Part shown: positions 33,465-45,318 of the stretch, in pieces
Numbering within the stretch: position 1 is the first letter of the stretch
Layout of the letters: each line of letters begins with the position of its first letter
Assembly (NCBI GenBank): GCA_011800155.1
Contig: CM022378.1
Span: 496,001-560,000 of the forward strand
Length of the DNA stretch: 64,000 bases
From: Flammulina velutipes
Lineage: Eukaryota > Basidiomycota > Agaricomycetes > Agaricales > Physalacriaceae
Direction: 5' to 3'
Notes under the pieces: generated by a model
What the model was told of the DNA's origin: nothing
The model's database searches: none
What the model saw: only the letters and a program-made list of their open reading frames with translations
Translations under genes and position numbers: made by a program

Positions 33465-35134
33465 ATGGCTTCTAGTACCACTCTCGACTCTCTCTTTCCT
33501 ACGCCAACGCTCTTGCCTTCAGCTATCTCTCCAAGAGGCTTTCCGGGTGCGGATGATGCCTCCACTAGAGCTCTCCTCGTTTCCTTGAAAGATAATCATC
33601 AGCGATGGCATATCTTCTTCAACGATAAAGGATTCCACAAGTATGGTCCTCCATTGCCTCATCGATGCTCGAACACCTGACACGCTTCCTCAGCCATATC
33701 CCTCACCATCTTCTTGCCATCTGGGCTCTCGGTGCAAGTAACACATTGATTGACGCTGCGTACAAACATGACATACCAATGCAAAGGCCTGCCATCGAAC
33801 CCACAGTCCCTGTCACCGAGACAAACTTTGTCGACCACCTAGGAGACGAGAAGTACGTTTCGCGCTCCTTTGTCTTTGTGGCGCATATTTACAATCACTT
33901 CTATAGATTTTATTCGGCTTACTTGGATTTCTTCAAGAATCAAGTTGCTGAAAAGGGGACACCTCGCGTTCTGGAGGAATGGGTCTTCTCTCGCGAAGCG
34001 AATATCAGCTCCGGCGAAAAACAGCCCAAGATGTTGGCACGTTTGCTTGACGCGCTTGTCCATTCAATGATTCATCTTGGGTACGGCTTGGAATTTGGCC
34101 TACCTGGTATGGTAATTGAAGGTAAATTCCTTTGTTATCAGGCTGCAAGAAATACTGAAAGAATATAGGACTCGCCGAGGCTGCTGTTCACAAGGGGCGT
34201 GATGCAGCGCCTCTCCCTCCCTCCCTCTTCGAACCAACGCCAGTCATCGAAACACTGTCTCCAAAGCTCGAAGTGGAGTTCAGTAAACTCGCTCTGGATA
34301 AGCCAACGCATTCGAAAGCGGGCTCTCCGAAGAAACAGACACACGCTTTTGATATCATGGCCCGCATTTTGAAGGACAAGAAATTCGACACGACTTTCGA
34401 TAATGAACAATTCTACAGTGATACACTCAAGCAACATTCGACGACGTTGGTGGAATATGCTAATCAATGGACATTGGACCTGAATGACCCGGAAGAAGTT
34501 CATCGCAAGATCGCAGAGCTGCAATGGATGAACAGCGTCGTCTATGCAGTCAGTGGCTTCGAAGGGCAAGACAAGAAATTCTTCGCCGATTTCTTCCTGT
34601 ACGTATCTTCCTCTGTGGCATGGGCGTCCACTGACCTCTATCAGCATGCACCTCGTCACTTCGTCACTGTTTCTCCCTTCTTATGTGGCGTACCTCACAC
34701 TGCCGTCCCAGAAGATTCTTCTTCGAGCTTATTTCACAGAGAGTCTCGCGTGGTGGGTTTCCCGTCGTCCACGATCTTTCAAGTTGGATATCACAAAGTT
34801 CATGGCGGCAGACACTGCTAGGATCAATCTTCCGTTTTTGACCTTGAACCCGCCGCAATGGTCACTGGCTGCCGGGAAATCTGGGGCGAATCCTTGGTTC
34901 CCAGTTCTTCAGGAGGCGATCCTACATCCTGATGATCATCTTTGCAAGATACAGAGAGCGTTCTTGCATTTTGCCAGTCTTTATGGCACGACGAGTCCTC
35001 CAGGTAGCTTCGCTGGAACGGAGTTGGAGGGAGCGGAGTTGTTGGATGGGACACTCTTTGTCCGCGCTGCAGGCCTCACGGCTCGGAGGGCGGATACATC
35101 GCTGGATGGAGATGAAATTTTTTGGGATCGTTAA
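33465..35134 (+). CDS. Questin-oxidase-like protein (AflY/DUF4243 family)
   Basis: Exons 33465-33640, 33694-34121, 34169-34598 and 34645-35134 join in phase to 507 residues. The family hallmark is HIPHHLLAIWALGAS near residue 60, where the paired His residues are conserved. Later landmarks are [26 protein letters not shown] and HLVTSSLFLPSY. Characterised members (AflY, GedK) take part in Baeyer-Villiger-type ring opening of anthraquinones in fungal polyketide pathways. In agaricomycetes the family is common outside such clusters, so the substrate is unknown. Confidence 0.82.
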
Positions 35135-36026
35135 AGGGAGGATTTTTTCTACCATGTAAACACTCTCATGATCTAACAATCATTTTTACCACCCTTACTG
35201 CGGTCTTCAGAAGGTTGGCAGACTTATTTTTGGCTTGGCTTCGTGGATTCTGAATACACTGGGGGTCGTTTCTTTTGTGGTGAACAGCATCTATGTGTTG
35301 AACAGAGTTGATATTTTCCCTAGATCATAGATCGTAGATGATCATTGATGTGAGTGCGCCATAGGGTCTTTGAGGATCTGGATGGGTTTCGCAGTGGTAA
35401 TATAGCTACGTTTGTGGGGGTGGGTAAATCATTCAAAACATCAACTGATTGAATAATTACTACAAGCATCACAGGCTCCCATTATGGCATTACTAGTGTC
35501 AGTAATTTCCGCTCGCATTCTTTTTTTCTACGTGTGTACCTTACCGTATAGTAGTAACACCCCAGGCAACCTATCATTTGGGAGGTGGCACCGTTTCGTC
35601 AGAGATCACCCAATCACCCTGGCCAAGTCAATTGAGGGCCAGCACGTGCCAAGCTTTTCCAGACTCAAGTTTACACGACGTCGCCTACTACGATCACCTT
35701 TCTTCTACGGTAACCAATCGTTTGTATACTCTCTACGGACGACGCCAAAGAACGATGCTTATCAACTGACAACAATGGGAAAACTGGCCCCACCGAGATC
35801 ATCACATAAAACAATGGGCAACACCGCTTTATTGACCACATAAGCGAGAAGCCTGTGTTTTCACTGTTGATCCACGACTGCCACCCCCCGAATTCCCCGC
35901 CCTTTCCCCTCTTCTCTGAGCGGTGCTCTTACACTTACACTGAACGACTCTCCTTCCTTATAAGAGCGCTCACTTCGGCCCAGTGCCATCCATTCTTCAT
36001 CAACTTTCATTTTTAACGACACCGTG
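35135..36026. other. Intergenic region
   Basis: 3' flank of the questin-oxidase-like gene, then promoter of the lactonase-like gene. TTATAAGAG at about 35958-35966 is a possible TATA element about 65 bases before the ATG at 36027. Nothing else is recognised. Confidence 0.4.
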
Positions 36027-37350
36027 ATGGTTAATTATACTTTCCTCGCTGGCGGCTTTTCCACCTTCATTGCGACCTACGTTTTCGATTCGGACGCCGG
36101 TGCACTGTCTTTGGTTCAGCAAAATCCGACTGGGGAGAATCCGTCCTGGATCGCGTTGCACCCTGAGAATAACACTGTCCTTTAGTGAGTGGCTATCAAA
36201 GGAACCAAAGATGACCGAGGCTGATATCTCTCTTTTTGTTCCAAGTGCTGTAAACGAGATTGGCCCAATTGGCAGCTTACAATCATTCTCCATCGGCGAC
36301 GGTGGCGTCCTGACCCTCGTCGACACAGTCAGCACTGGCGGCAATGGGCCTACGTTTACCAATCCGTTGTCTTCGGGTGAAGTGACAGGCATGAACGTAT
36401 GGTTCACCTCTCGACGCTCATACAGATATCTGACCCCATGCTGCTAATAGTTCGGATCACCGAATTGCTCTCTCGTTGCCACCGTACCCGATGATCCCCT
36501 TCACTTCCAGCAAGATTCCCCCATCGTCGCGTTTCCTGTAGGAGATGGACCTTCTAATCCTCATATGTCTCTCGAATTTAATGGGGAAGTCCTTGTGCCC
36601 GACCTCGGGGCTGACAAGATATGGCGCCTCGTCAACACCGGAACACCAGGAAGCTTTGAAGTGCAAGGGCAAATCGATATCGATGCAGGCGCCGGACCGA
36701 GGCATATTGCTATTCATGGTATGCCGCGGTGTATCATAACCTGGTCTTTTTGCTGATATTGGTATTCAGATAATGTCCTTTTCACGTTACATGAGAAGAC
36801 GTCCACACTCACTGCCCAGTATATCCCCGAAGGACCCAACGGCACGACTTTACCGCTCTTAGCCAACGTGTCGATCGTCCCCTCCGATGCACTAGCTGGT
36901 ACCAAGTTCGCCGCAGCCGAGATTCTTATTTCTACTCCGACAGAGCGCTTCCCATCCCCTCTCATCTACGTGAGCAACCGGAACATAGGCGAGACTATTG
37001 ACCCCAACGGGGACACCATCGCCATCTTCGAGTTCAAGAACGGGACCGCTGACTCTGGATCTCCGTCCTGTCCCAGCAAACGCAAGCGTAGAATGGAGAA
37101 AGTCAATCAGTACGCTGTGAAGCGCGCGGGAGAGACGTTAGAGCTGCTTGCGCAGGTTCCTACGGGCCTGCAACAGATCAGAAGCATGTCATTGGGAAAA
37201 GTGGAGGACGGCAGTGATGAATTCATTGTAGCTGGCGCTAATACTGTAGGTGGTGTCGCAGTCCTCCGGCGAGTAGATGAAGGTCGGAGCTTGGAGCTTG
37301 TGACTCGCAACGAGGAACTCGGGAATAGGACGAGCTTTGTCTTCCTCTGA
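36027..37350 (+). CDS. Lactonase, seven-bladed beta-propeller (6-phosphogluconolactonase / muconate-cyclase-like)
   Basis: Exons 36027-36184, 36246-36396, 36451-36718 and 36770-37350 join in phase to 385 residues. The repeated blade pattern is visible: GENPSWIALHPENNTVLYAVNEIG, then DGPSNPHMSLEF and GADKIWRLV, then GAGPRHIAIHDNVLFTLHE and LIYVSNRN. This is the Pfam Lactonase fold used by 6-phosphogluconolactonase YbhE and by fungal carboxy-cis,cis-muconate cyclase. There is no signal peptide, so it is probably cytosolic. Which ring it opens or closes is not clear. It lies between a Baeyer-Villiger-type gene and a carboxylate transporter. Confidence 0.85.
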
Positions 37351-38135
37351 GTTCAAGATGCTTTCATTTTTTTTGTATATTTATACCGCTGGTCTCAACC
37401 ATAATGCATGGACGGTGTAAGGAATTTTTTTTCAAGAGTTCATCTATTTACCACAACTTGAACTTGAACTATGTTACTGTACGAAGTCTGTACGTGAATT
37501 TAGTGATCGGAGTTTGAAAAGATCTTGGTGTCTACCACGGTTTGGCCACCCGTTGACCATGGTTGGATTGACCGACTCCCGCAGCCCTGATCTGCGTGAG
37601 GTACTGTGTATGCGATTATCATCTCCATCTCATGATGATGATGAGGTAGCAATACCTACGACATGCGGTAGGTATCCATGTTCTTCCCCACATGAGTCTT
37701 GAACCGAGACAGGAGATTCGAGCACTCAACGTTGTAAGTCAATTAATAGCTACCATCTGATAGCACATGGCGGCTGTAGCTATATGACACGTTTACTGAT
37801 ATGGTTCCACGCAGGAATTCAAGTTGGGCGCTTAAAGAAGGGCCTCGCCACTCAAATAAGCGCCGATCCCACAAAATAACCCTAGCCGGAATTATTGCCC
37901 CAGGAGCCTGTATGATTCGATGACAACCGGACAAAAAGTAACGGCTTTGCATGGGCTCATTTCGTTCGTCTTGTGCTTCGTCTGTAAATCCCAGCGCTTA
38001 CTTGGACAAATGATGCGAGACGGCTGCGCCCGCTCTACTCTATATAAAACCACCATAACCCATAACACTTCACTTCCATTTTCTTGCTCACGCTTTTCTT
38101 GCTCTTTCCCTTTCAGGATTTTTCTTGCCAAAAGC
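37351..38135. other. Intergenic region with a short perfect hairpin
   Basis: 3' flank and promoter sequence. ATACCTAC (37652-37659) and GTAGGTAT (37668-37675) form an 8-bp inverted repeat. TATATAAAACC at about 38040 is a plausible TATA box for the transporter starting at 38136. Confidence 0.4.
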
Positions 38136-40086
38136 ATGGCACAGATATCTTCTAATGGCGATGTCGACGTGGAAAGCTCATGCGATTCAGCGGATACTAC
38201 CACGACGCCACCGAGCCCATCTGCACCCCAAGACCAACTCAAATCTTCCATTGACGAGCCAGGACTAGACGGCGGTTATGGATGGATCTGCGTGTTCTGT
38301 TCCTTCGTGGTGCACTTTTTTGCCCTGGGGTGAGTTTCGCCACTCCATGCTCACCGCCTCATTAATCCCTTCCACAGAATCGAATCGTCCTGGGGCGTTT
38401 ACCAAAGTCATTACTTCACGTCTCACGTCCTTGGTCCCATCTCTAGCTCCGATCTAGCTTGGGTAGGCTCCATCCAGGCGACTGGACAGCCTTTGGTTGG
38501 CATGTAAGCTTTTTCGCCGGTGATCAACGCCCCACGATTTGAATCCTCATTCAATCTAGATTGGCAGGAATTCTTGCGCAGCGCATCGGTTTCAGGCTCA
38601 CGGGATTCATGGGAACATGCATAATGTGCTTGGGACTTATCGCAGCGTCGTTTTCGTAAGTGTGGTGAGGCTTTTTCTGTCATGCACTGCCTAGTGATGT
38701 TGATTTTGACAGAACTCATGTCTGGCATCTATACTTCACTCAAGGTACGCGCCGTTCCGAAGCAAATGGGGGCCTTCTGCTCATATGAACAGGTGTAATG
38801 TTTGGGGTTGGGAGCGGATTTGCTTTCATCCCTGCAGTATGCATTCCCTCACAATGGGTAAGCGCTGGGTTTCAATTCATCATTCAAACATGGCTCACGA
38901 GTCATTGATTCCTCTTCTCTTCTAGTTCTTGAAGTATCGCGGCCTTGCTACGGGGTTAGCTGCGAGCGGTTATGGTTCGACTTCATTTCTTTCCTAGTCA
39001 TTCATTCTAAGCTATCAAAAGGAGTGGGCGGTCTGGTTCTCAGTCCGTTTACCCAGTGGCTCATCGACCGATATGGTTTCCGATGGGCTTTGCGCGTAAC
39101 CGGTCTAATGACACTCGTAGGTCAGAATGTCTTTTCACCTTTCTCAGCATAAATGTCCTCTGACGATGTTTAACAAATAGCTCTAGGAATTGCGGACATC
39201 TTCTTGAAACCCCGAGCGTCCACTCATCCTCCTAAAAGCATCAATAAAGCATTTCTGACGGACAGCGTTTTTCTTGCACTGTGTGCGATCGGCTTGTTCA
39301 GCGGTCCGGGTTTCTACGTTCCCTTGTTCTATGTGCCAGGTAGGTCCTATTAACGTCTTCTGTTAAGACACCTGACTGTCACCAGATTACGCGGTGAATA
39401 AATTGGAACGCACAGCCCAGGACGGTGCAAATTCCGCTGCGCTCATATCGGCATTTTCTGCCATTGGCCGTGTTGTACGTTCAACAGTTACTCCCTCATG
39501 AACATCAGAAGACGTGGAAGGCTGACGAGATCTACAGTCCCTAGGCTTTGTAGGTGACTGGCTTGGCCATATTAAGATCCTGTCGATGTGCCAGTTTTTG
39601 GGTGGAGTCGGTCAAATGGCGATTTGGCCGCTCGTTAACGACCTCCCGGGTCTCATGGCGTTCTCATCTTTTTACGGATTCTTTACGGGAGGCTATGTGA
39701 GTATGTATCCAGTTGGTGCGTTGATTTATTCCTTGCTGTGTTGTTGGGCTCCCATGTAACCTGACTCGTTGCAGTTGCAGCTGATTTGTATGGCGTCGAA
39801 GGACTGGCCAGCATCGCTGGAGTGATGTTCTCGAGCTTCGTAGTAAGTCTCTCCCACGTTGTCTTCTCAGTTGAGATATGAACTCGCTATATAGCCTGGC
39901 ACATTGTTCGGCCCTCCAATCTCGGGGGCTATCATCGACCACAACACCAATTATCGCACGGGCAAGATCAACTTCCTACCCGTGCAACTTTTCGGCGGCA
40001 TCTGGCTCATCTTATCGGCGTCGATGGCGGTGCTGGTTGCGATTTTGCAATACCGGCGCAAAAAGGGCGCGATTGTTCTGGATTGA
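38136..40086 (+). CDS. MFS monocarboxylate-type transporter (MCH family)
   Basis: About twelve exons (38136-38329, 38378-38503, 38560-38655, 38713-38744, 38794-38857, 38926-38968, 39022-39120, 39181-39339, 39386-39474, 39538-39700, 39775-39842, 39895-40086) give about 441 residues. After a cytosolic Ser/Asp-rich start comes DGGYGWICVFCSFVVHF, the family signature opening transmembrane helix 1. WGVYQSHY, FLKYRGLATGLAASG and the C-terminal GTLFGPPISGAIID follow. Related fungal proteins carry riboflavin (MCH5) or carboxylates. All phases close except exon 38794-38857, which is one base short near 38820 (VMFGVGSG and AFIPAVCIPSQW fall in different frames). Confidence 0.82.
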
Positions 40087-40670
40087 ATCAAACTTCAAAT
40101 TCTCGTTTACTGGCATCTGCCATTTCTTTGTTTTATTTATGCTGCTGGAAGTTGGGGTTGGAGGGGGTCACCTTCGCTTAGTCGAACTGGAGGTCCAGTC
40201 CAGCCTTGTCTTTCCCATAATCATCTATTCTTCTTCTGCGCCACTCATGGACATGTTAGGGGGTGGAGGGGTTGTCCTCTCGCACTTCGGGCTGAAACGG
40301 ATGTCCCGTTCACCCTCTTTCTTTCCTTGAGATGTTTTATCTAATCTTACCATTTCATAGGACGATTGCCTGGCTAGGGGATAGAGGGGGTGTCCTCTCG
40401 GACTTGACTGGAATACGTCAAGACGAAACGAATATCCCGTCTATCCTCTGGCTATATAGGATTTATAGATATTACACCTTCTATCGTGATGTACCTTTGT
40501 TGATGTTTCTATCATGCACGGCCTTGTGAAATCAGTCTTCTAAGTTCTTCAAATACTTGACAGTTCGTTCGCACGACAATTTCGTACGCAGCAATGCATT
40601 GAATACTGTTTTCGCAACACTAAAATTACAATACAATCATACAGATCATTAGATTCATGATCATGAGAGT
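40087..40670. other. Convergent 3' region with an imperfect direct repeat
   Basis: The space lies between two convergent genes. The phrase GTCCTCTCGCACTT...AAACGGATGTCCCGT (40259-40317) recurs as GTCCTCTCGGACTT...AAACGAATATCCCGT (about 40390-40452). No coding sequence is seen. Confidence 0.45.
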
Positions 40671-42594
40671 TCAGACTTTCTCTATGCTTGCACGATCATT
40701 ATCTTCCCGAGCCTTCTCCTGCTTGATGACGTTCGCTGCACGTACTTCCGCACTCACTGATCCGAAGATGATGTCCATGTCCTCTAGACTGCGTCCTTTG
40801 GTCTCGGGAATCAGGCTGCAGTAGAGCATAAGTGTTACGCCAAATCAGATGGCAGTGATATGCTTACATAGAGAATGTACCCATGGCGCCGACGTTGACT
40901 GTCGCGAACATGATAAAAATCTTCCAGCCAAGATTGGTGACCATGTCAGGAGTGACCTTGGATACGACGAAGTCTGATAGAAGAGTAATAAGGACAAGAA
41001 GAGATGCATAGATCAGTATTAGACGCACTCCATAACCATTGAGATGCGCTGGCCGTAGCTAGGCCATAATGTCTAGTCCTGGTGGGAAAGATATCGGAGA
41101 CGTAGACCCAAGGTAAGGGACCCCAACCCATAGAGTAGAAGCAGACGTAGATGTAAAGCATTGCGGCCATGGCCTTACTGGCCGGTTCGGGATCGGTGAC
41201 TATGTCAGCGGCGCTTTCAGCGGGAGGAGGGTGTGTCTTCAGAATAGCGCCAATGATGAAGAAGAGCGTGCCCATGCCGAACGCAGAGATGATAAACGAG
41301 AGCTTTCGACCGAGCCATTCTACACCGAAGAAAATGAAGATGGCTGTGGCGACGACTTTGATGACACCGTAAATCCCTGAAGCGAGCAGAGAGTTCTTGG
41401 TGCCGGTGTAGCCAATGGAGGCGAAGATCTGGGGAGCGTAGTAGTTGACACTGTTCTGACCAGACCATTGTTGGAGGAGGAAGATAACAAAGGCAATGAC
41501 GAAGCGGATGAAGTTGCCTTTGCCCAAGAACGCTTCTCTAAGGCCGAGGCCCTCACGGGCAACGCGCTCTTCTTCGATCGCAGCATCGATTTCCGCCATC
41601 TCGTGGAGAACTTTCTCGTCGTGTATACTACGACGACGCAAGTAGGCGAGGTTGGCGAGAGCCTCATCTCGTCGACCGACTGAGGAGAGCCAACGAGGGG
41701 ATTCCTATTCGACCTGGCTCAGGCTTGTGCGTTCTTGCTGTAATCAACAGGCTCACCTTGATGGTAAGAAGACCAAAAGTCATAATACCCGCTGGAACGA
41801 GCTGGAATCCGAAAGGGATTTGCCAAACTTTAACGCTGTTGTGGATGTTGATACCAATACCGTCTATCGCGCGCGATGAGACGAGTCAAGAGAGACAGAA
41901 ACGAACAACACTTACAGTTGATAAAATACGATAGCATAACACCGATTGCCACCATAATTTGGAACAGGCCAGTGACACGTCCACGAACTTCTTTGGGAGC
42001 AGCTTCCGACACGTAGGCAGGTGATACCGCAGAGATTCCGCCGATACCGACACCGGAGATCACACGACCTGCATAGATGAGCGCGAGACCATTGTCTGGG
42101 GATTTGGCAACAGTCGTGAGGACAGCTCCCACAGTGAAGAGCAGGGCGAAAGCAAGCAGTGTCATGCGACGACCAAGTCGGGCTGTCACGGGGATATGAG
42201 TGGATGCATGTCTTGTTCCGTGTGGATACGTACGGGAAATGAAAGATGAACCCAAAGCACCGAAGAAAGCACCGGCTTGCAGAACAGAGACAACATTGGA
42301 AGAAACTTCGTTGATTCGTTTCTGGTCCTTCACTCCATTGGCATCGCGCATTCCAAAGTGCTCCTGGAAGTATTTGTTGTTGACAACTCCTCCGCCGACA
42401 CCACTGAGAAAGTGTCAGCCTGGATGGGGAGCATATGCACAGGGACGTACGTATCGTAGCCGAACAGGACGATACCCCAATAGACAACGAAGGCAAGCCC
42501 TAATGAAATTAAGAAGAGGAATAGGCAAGCAAGTGCTGGACCTACAGTAGACTCGAATGTTCTGAAATCTGGTGTCTTCCTCAAAGGCCGCCAT
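40671..42594 (-). CDS. MFS sugar porter, quinate-permease-like
   Basis: The protein starts MAAFEEDTRFQNIRVYW at 42594 and ends at the stop 40673-40671. It has about eight exons and just over 530 residues. Helix 1 carries GLAFVVYWGIVLFGYDTG. Sugar-porter signatures follow: GRRMTLL, SPAYVSEAAPKEVRGRVTGL, ESPRWLSSVGRRDEAL, QQWSGQNSVNYYAPQIF, PWVYVSDIFPTRTRHYG and the C-terminal PETKGRSLEDMD. The combination with GRDE-type loops and this N-terminus resembles fungal quinate permeases, but hexose or other substrates are possible. Location should be the plasma membrane. Confidence 0.85.
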
Positions 42595-44884
42595 TGCGCT
42601 TGGAGGGAAAGGAGGAGTCAACGAGCTAGGCCTATCAAAAGAAGCCCTAAAGTATATATACTTCCGTGAGATATTAATACGGCGAACGGATGGGGGGATG
42701 ATGAAGGGAAAGGCGGACCGCGACGGACCGAGTCAATACCCCATACTCCTCGACACGATGGGATGGTAGCTCTACCTTGCACTCCAACGGTCCGTGATAC
42801 AAATAGACGAGGGTGACCTGCTGCTACCCTTTTGTACAGCTCCTGAATCCCTCCAGTGCCAGGTGCCTCTCCGGACTCTCAGTTTGCACGCTAAGTAAGT
42901 CTCTTGAGCAACTGACGGTTATGGTATAGCGCGAAACATTGAACTTGCCGTCAAATCTCCCGTCTCCCCATATCTCGGTGCTAGATGTGGTAAACGAGCG
43001 CTTGTGTCGTCTGCGCAGAATGCATCGACGCCATTTAATTCTTGATAGGTTCGACTGTTCCCGTACATGGTCCTGTGATATGGCGCCCACAATTCCATTT
43101 ACATGGTCAGGATTCTTCAGTATCAGGCGAAGATTCACCGGGGGGCCGGATTGCTACCTAGTACATGACTGTCAGATGATGCCAAACGCTCACAAGGTCT
43201 TCCGAGTCGCCTAATTGGAGACTGAACATCGTCGTCCGGAGTGGTTCCTTGCAAAATGTGGACGGTGACAATACTGATATACAGAGCCGAGATATGCGCT
43301 ACTGAGTGGATTTCCACAAAGCCAGATATTATTCTCCCAGCGTATATGTTCCCATGTACATGTGCCATGGAGCATAAGAACAGATTCTGAATGCATTGTT
43401 CGGTGTTATTCTGGTCAAAAGATCTGCTCGCATGACTAGACCCAGGGATATCGGAGTAGCAAAGTCTTCCTGTGCCTTGGAGGGGTCCTCGTATGTAGAA
43501 TCGTAGATTAGGACAGACCCCGTATGTGGCGCAAAGTAAATGACCTATAGCGTGAATGACAAGTTTTGATTTTGATTTTTTTAGAGTAGGCCAAAGCAGA
43601 GACGAATTTCCGAGAATCAACAATGAGAGACCGGTTCCGAATTCGTCGCTAATGGTGCGTCCGTTCATAGAGTAAGAGCACTAATTGCCAGGTGAGCCCG
43701 GCATATTGCGCTAACGGACATCCTAGAAATGAACTAGGCTAACAACAAGAAGAGCCTTCAAGGAACCTAATAGGACGCGAATTCGAAGGGTGGTGGTAAG
43801 AGCGTAACGTTGAACAACGTGTAGGCATCGCGCCGCCGGCGCCCCGGATCACTCAATCAATTGATGTCCCTAAATCTAAGTACAACGGTGCGCCCTTGTC
43901 GTCTCACCATTCGTCGTTCGTAAACTGAAGGTTTACTGCGTGGAATCTCTTCACCTCACAGTAGGTTAAATTATTATCCCGAGCAGTCCAGAATTTTAAT
44001 ATGTCTTCCATCTAGCTCAGCGATCATCACCATCGTTTACGATCATTTCCAGCATTCACAGAATCACGAAAGCCTAAATGCTATCACGATTCATTACTGC
44101 AACTTGAAGATCATGCATAACGTCACTCTAACCGTAGAGATCCACTACTCGAGGGATGCCAACATCCGTCCCCACCGCTATTCACCCCAAGGACTCCATC
44201 AGCAGGCGGAGACCAAATTTCGTACTGACCTACGGACACTCGGGATCCTTCCACCGCGACGAGACAACACCATATGCGAGCTTCCAGGCGTAATCAAAAC
44301 TCACTGGAAGGTGGTTCACAATTGTGTACGTAGTTCTCTTCCACTGCAGGATGCGGTTTGTAATTTGACAGTGAACTGCCTAGCACTTTCACACAAACCT
44401 CTCAAATCGATTTAAACGTCCCGGTCCCGGTAGAGAAAGGATAGAACGTAATCTTCATGAGCTCTCTATGTGATGCCATTTGTGTCCTTTCGCTGACCTC
44501 GCTGACCTCTATAAAGCCTTACGATAACATTATGGGAAGCCGATGAAGAGTGAGCATATCTAGTTTGATTTTGGGCTCCCATTTCCTAACGTTTTATAGA
44601 AATGAAAACGTCTCTATTCCCACAACGTTGGCACCTCGAGATACAGTATCATTTCCGCCTCCACCTCTCGTTGCAAGTTCCTGGTATCCTCGACCGATTT
44701 CTTCAAGCCCACAACCTCCGGAATCCATTGTACAACCCATCGGACAGGATACATCTGACTCTTGTATATTGAATACATCTGAATCTCCTACAAGCATTGT
44801 ACGTTCAATTGAGGCGTCGTATAGATCGTCGATTTATCAATGTCTATTACTAGCTAGGCAAGCGTTCTAGTTGGTGTCTGGATC
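42595..44884. other. Gene-poor region
   Basis: The longest open frame is on the minus strand (43668-43135, 177 codons). It has no recognisable motif, odd composition and no splice support, so it is not called. A promoter for the sugar porter must lie at the left end. No repeats are obvious. Confidence 0.4.
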
Positions 44885-45206
44885 CCTCAACGGGATCTCC
44901 ATCGAAGCGTATAAGAACACATGGTAAGTGACCTTTGAGATAAGATACACCAAAGTTTCTCATCTACATCCTGCAGACTTCCACCCGGGTATACATGACC
45001 TTGAGACGCGCTTGGAAGAGGCTACGGCCGCCCAAAGCGAATTGGAGGCAGAGTTGAATTGGTACAAGTCGAGAAACGCAGAGCTAGAGACTCTGGTTTC
45101 AGACGTCCAGCGTGAATGCCGACATCCTTTCGTTGTTCCTTTACTTCTCAAAGCTTTCGTATCTGTTTCTGTTTCTACGACCACAGCGATACTCAATAAC
45201 GATTGA
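44885..45206 (+). CDS. Possible small coiled-coil protein (3' part of a gene)
   Basis: A candidate exon ends near 44920 with DPSTGSPSKRIRTH and joins across a 57-base GT-AG intron to about 44978-45206. That second exon encodes a strong heptad-like run (ETRLEEATAAQSELEAELNW). The basic stretch before the helix could suggest a regulatory protein. The 5' end is not resolved: an open frame at 44550-44870 may belong to it but is in another frame. No family is recognised. Confidence 0.3.
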
Positions 45207-45318
45207 TTCGCCCCGGTTTACCTTGCCTGCCGGTTGCGACGGCTATTGATGATAACGAGTGTAATGACGCCGATGTTGCAACATTTCGTGACCGATTGTA
45301 GTTCTGTTTCTTACCACC

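Noticed and set aside
37652..37675. 8-bp hairpin as a terminator or operator
   Set aside because: A short perfect palindrome can occur by chance, and fungi do not use such terminators; kept only as a note.
43135..43668. 177-codon minus-strand open frame
   Set aside because: No recognisable motif, no splice support and mixed composition; such lengths arise by chance in GC-balanced DNA.
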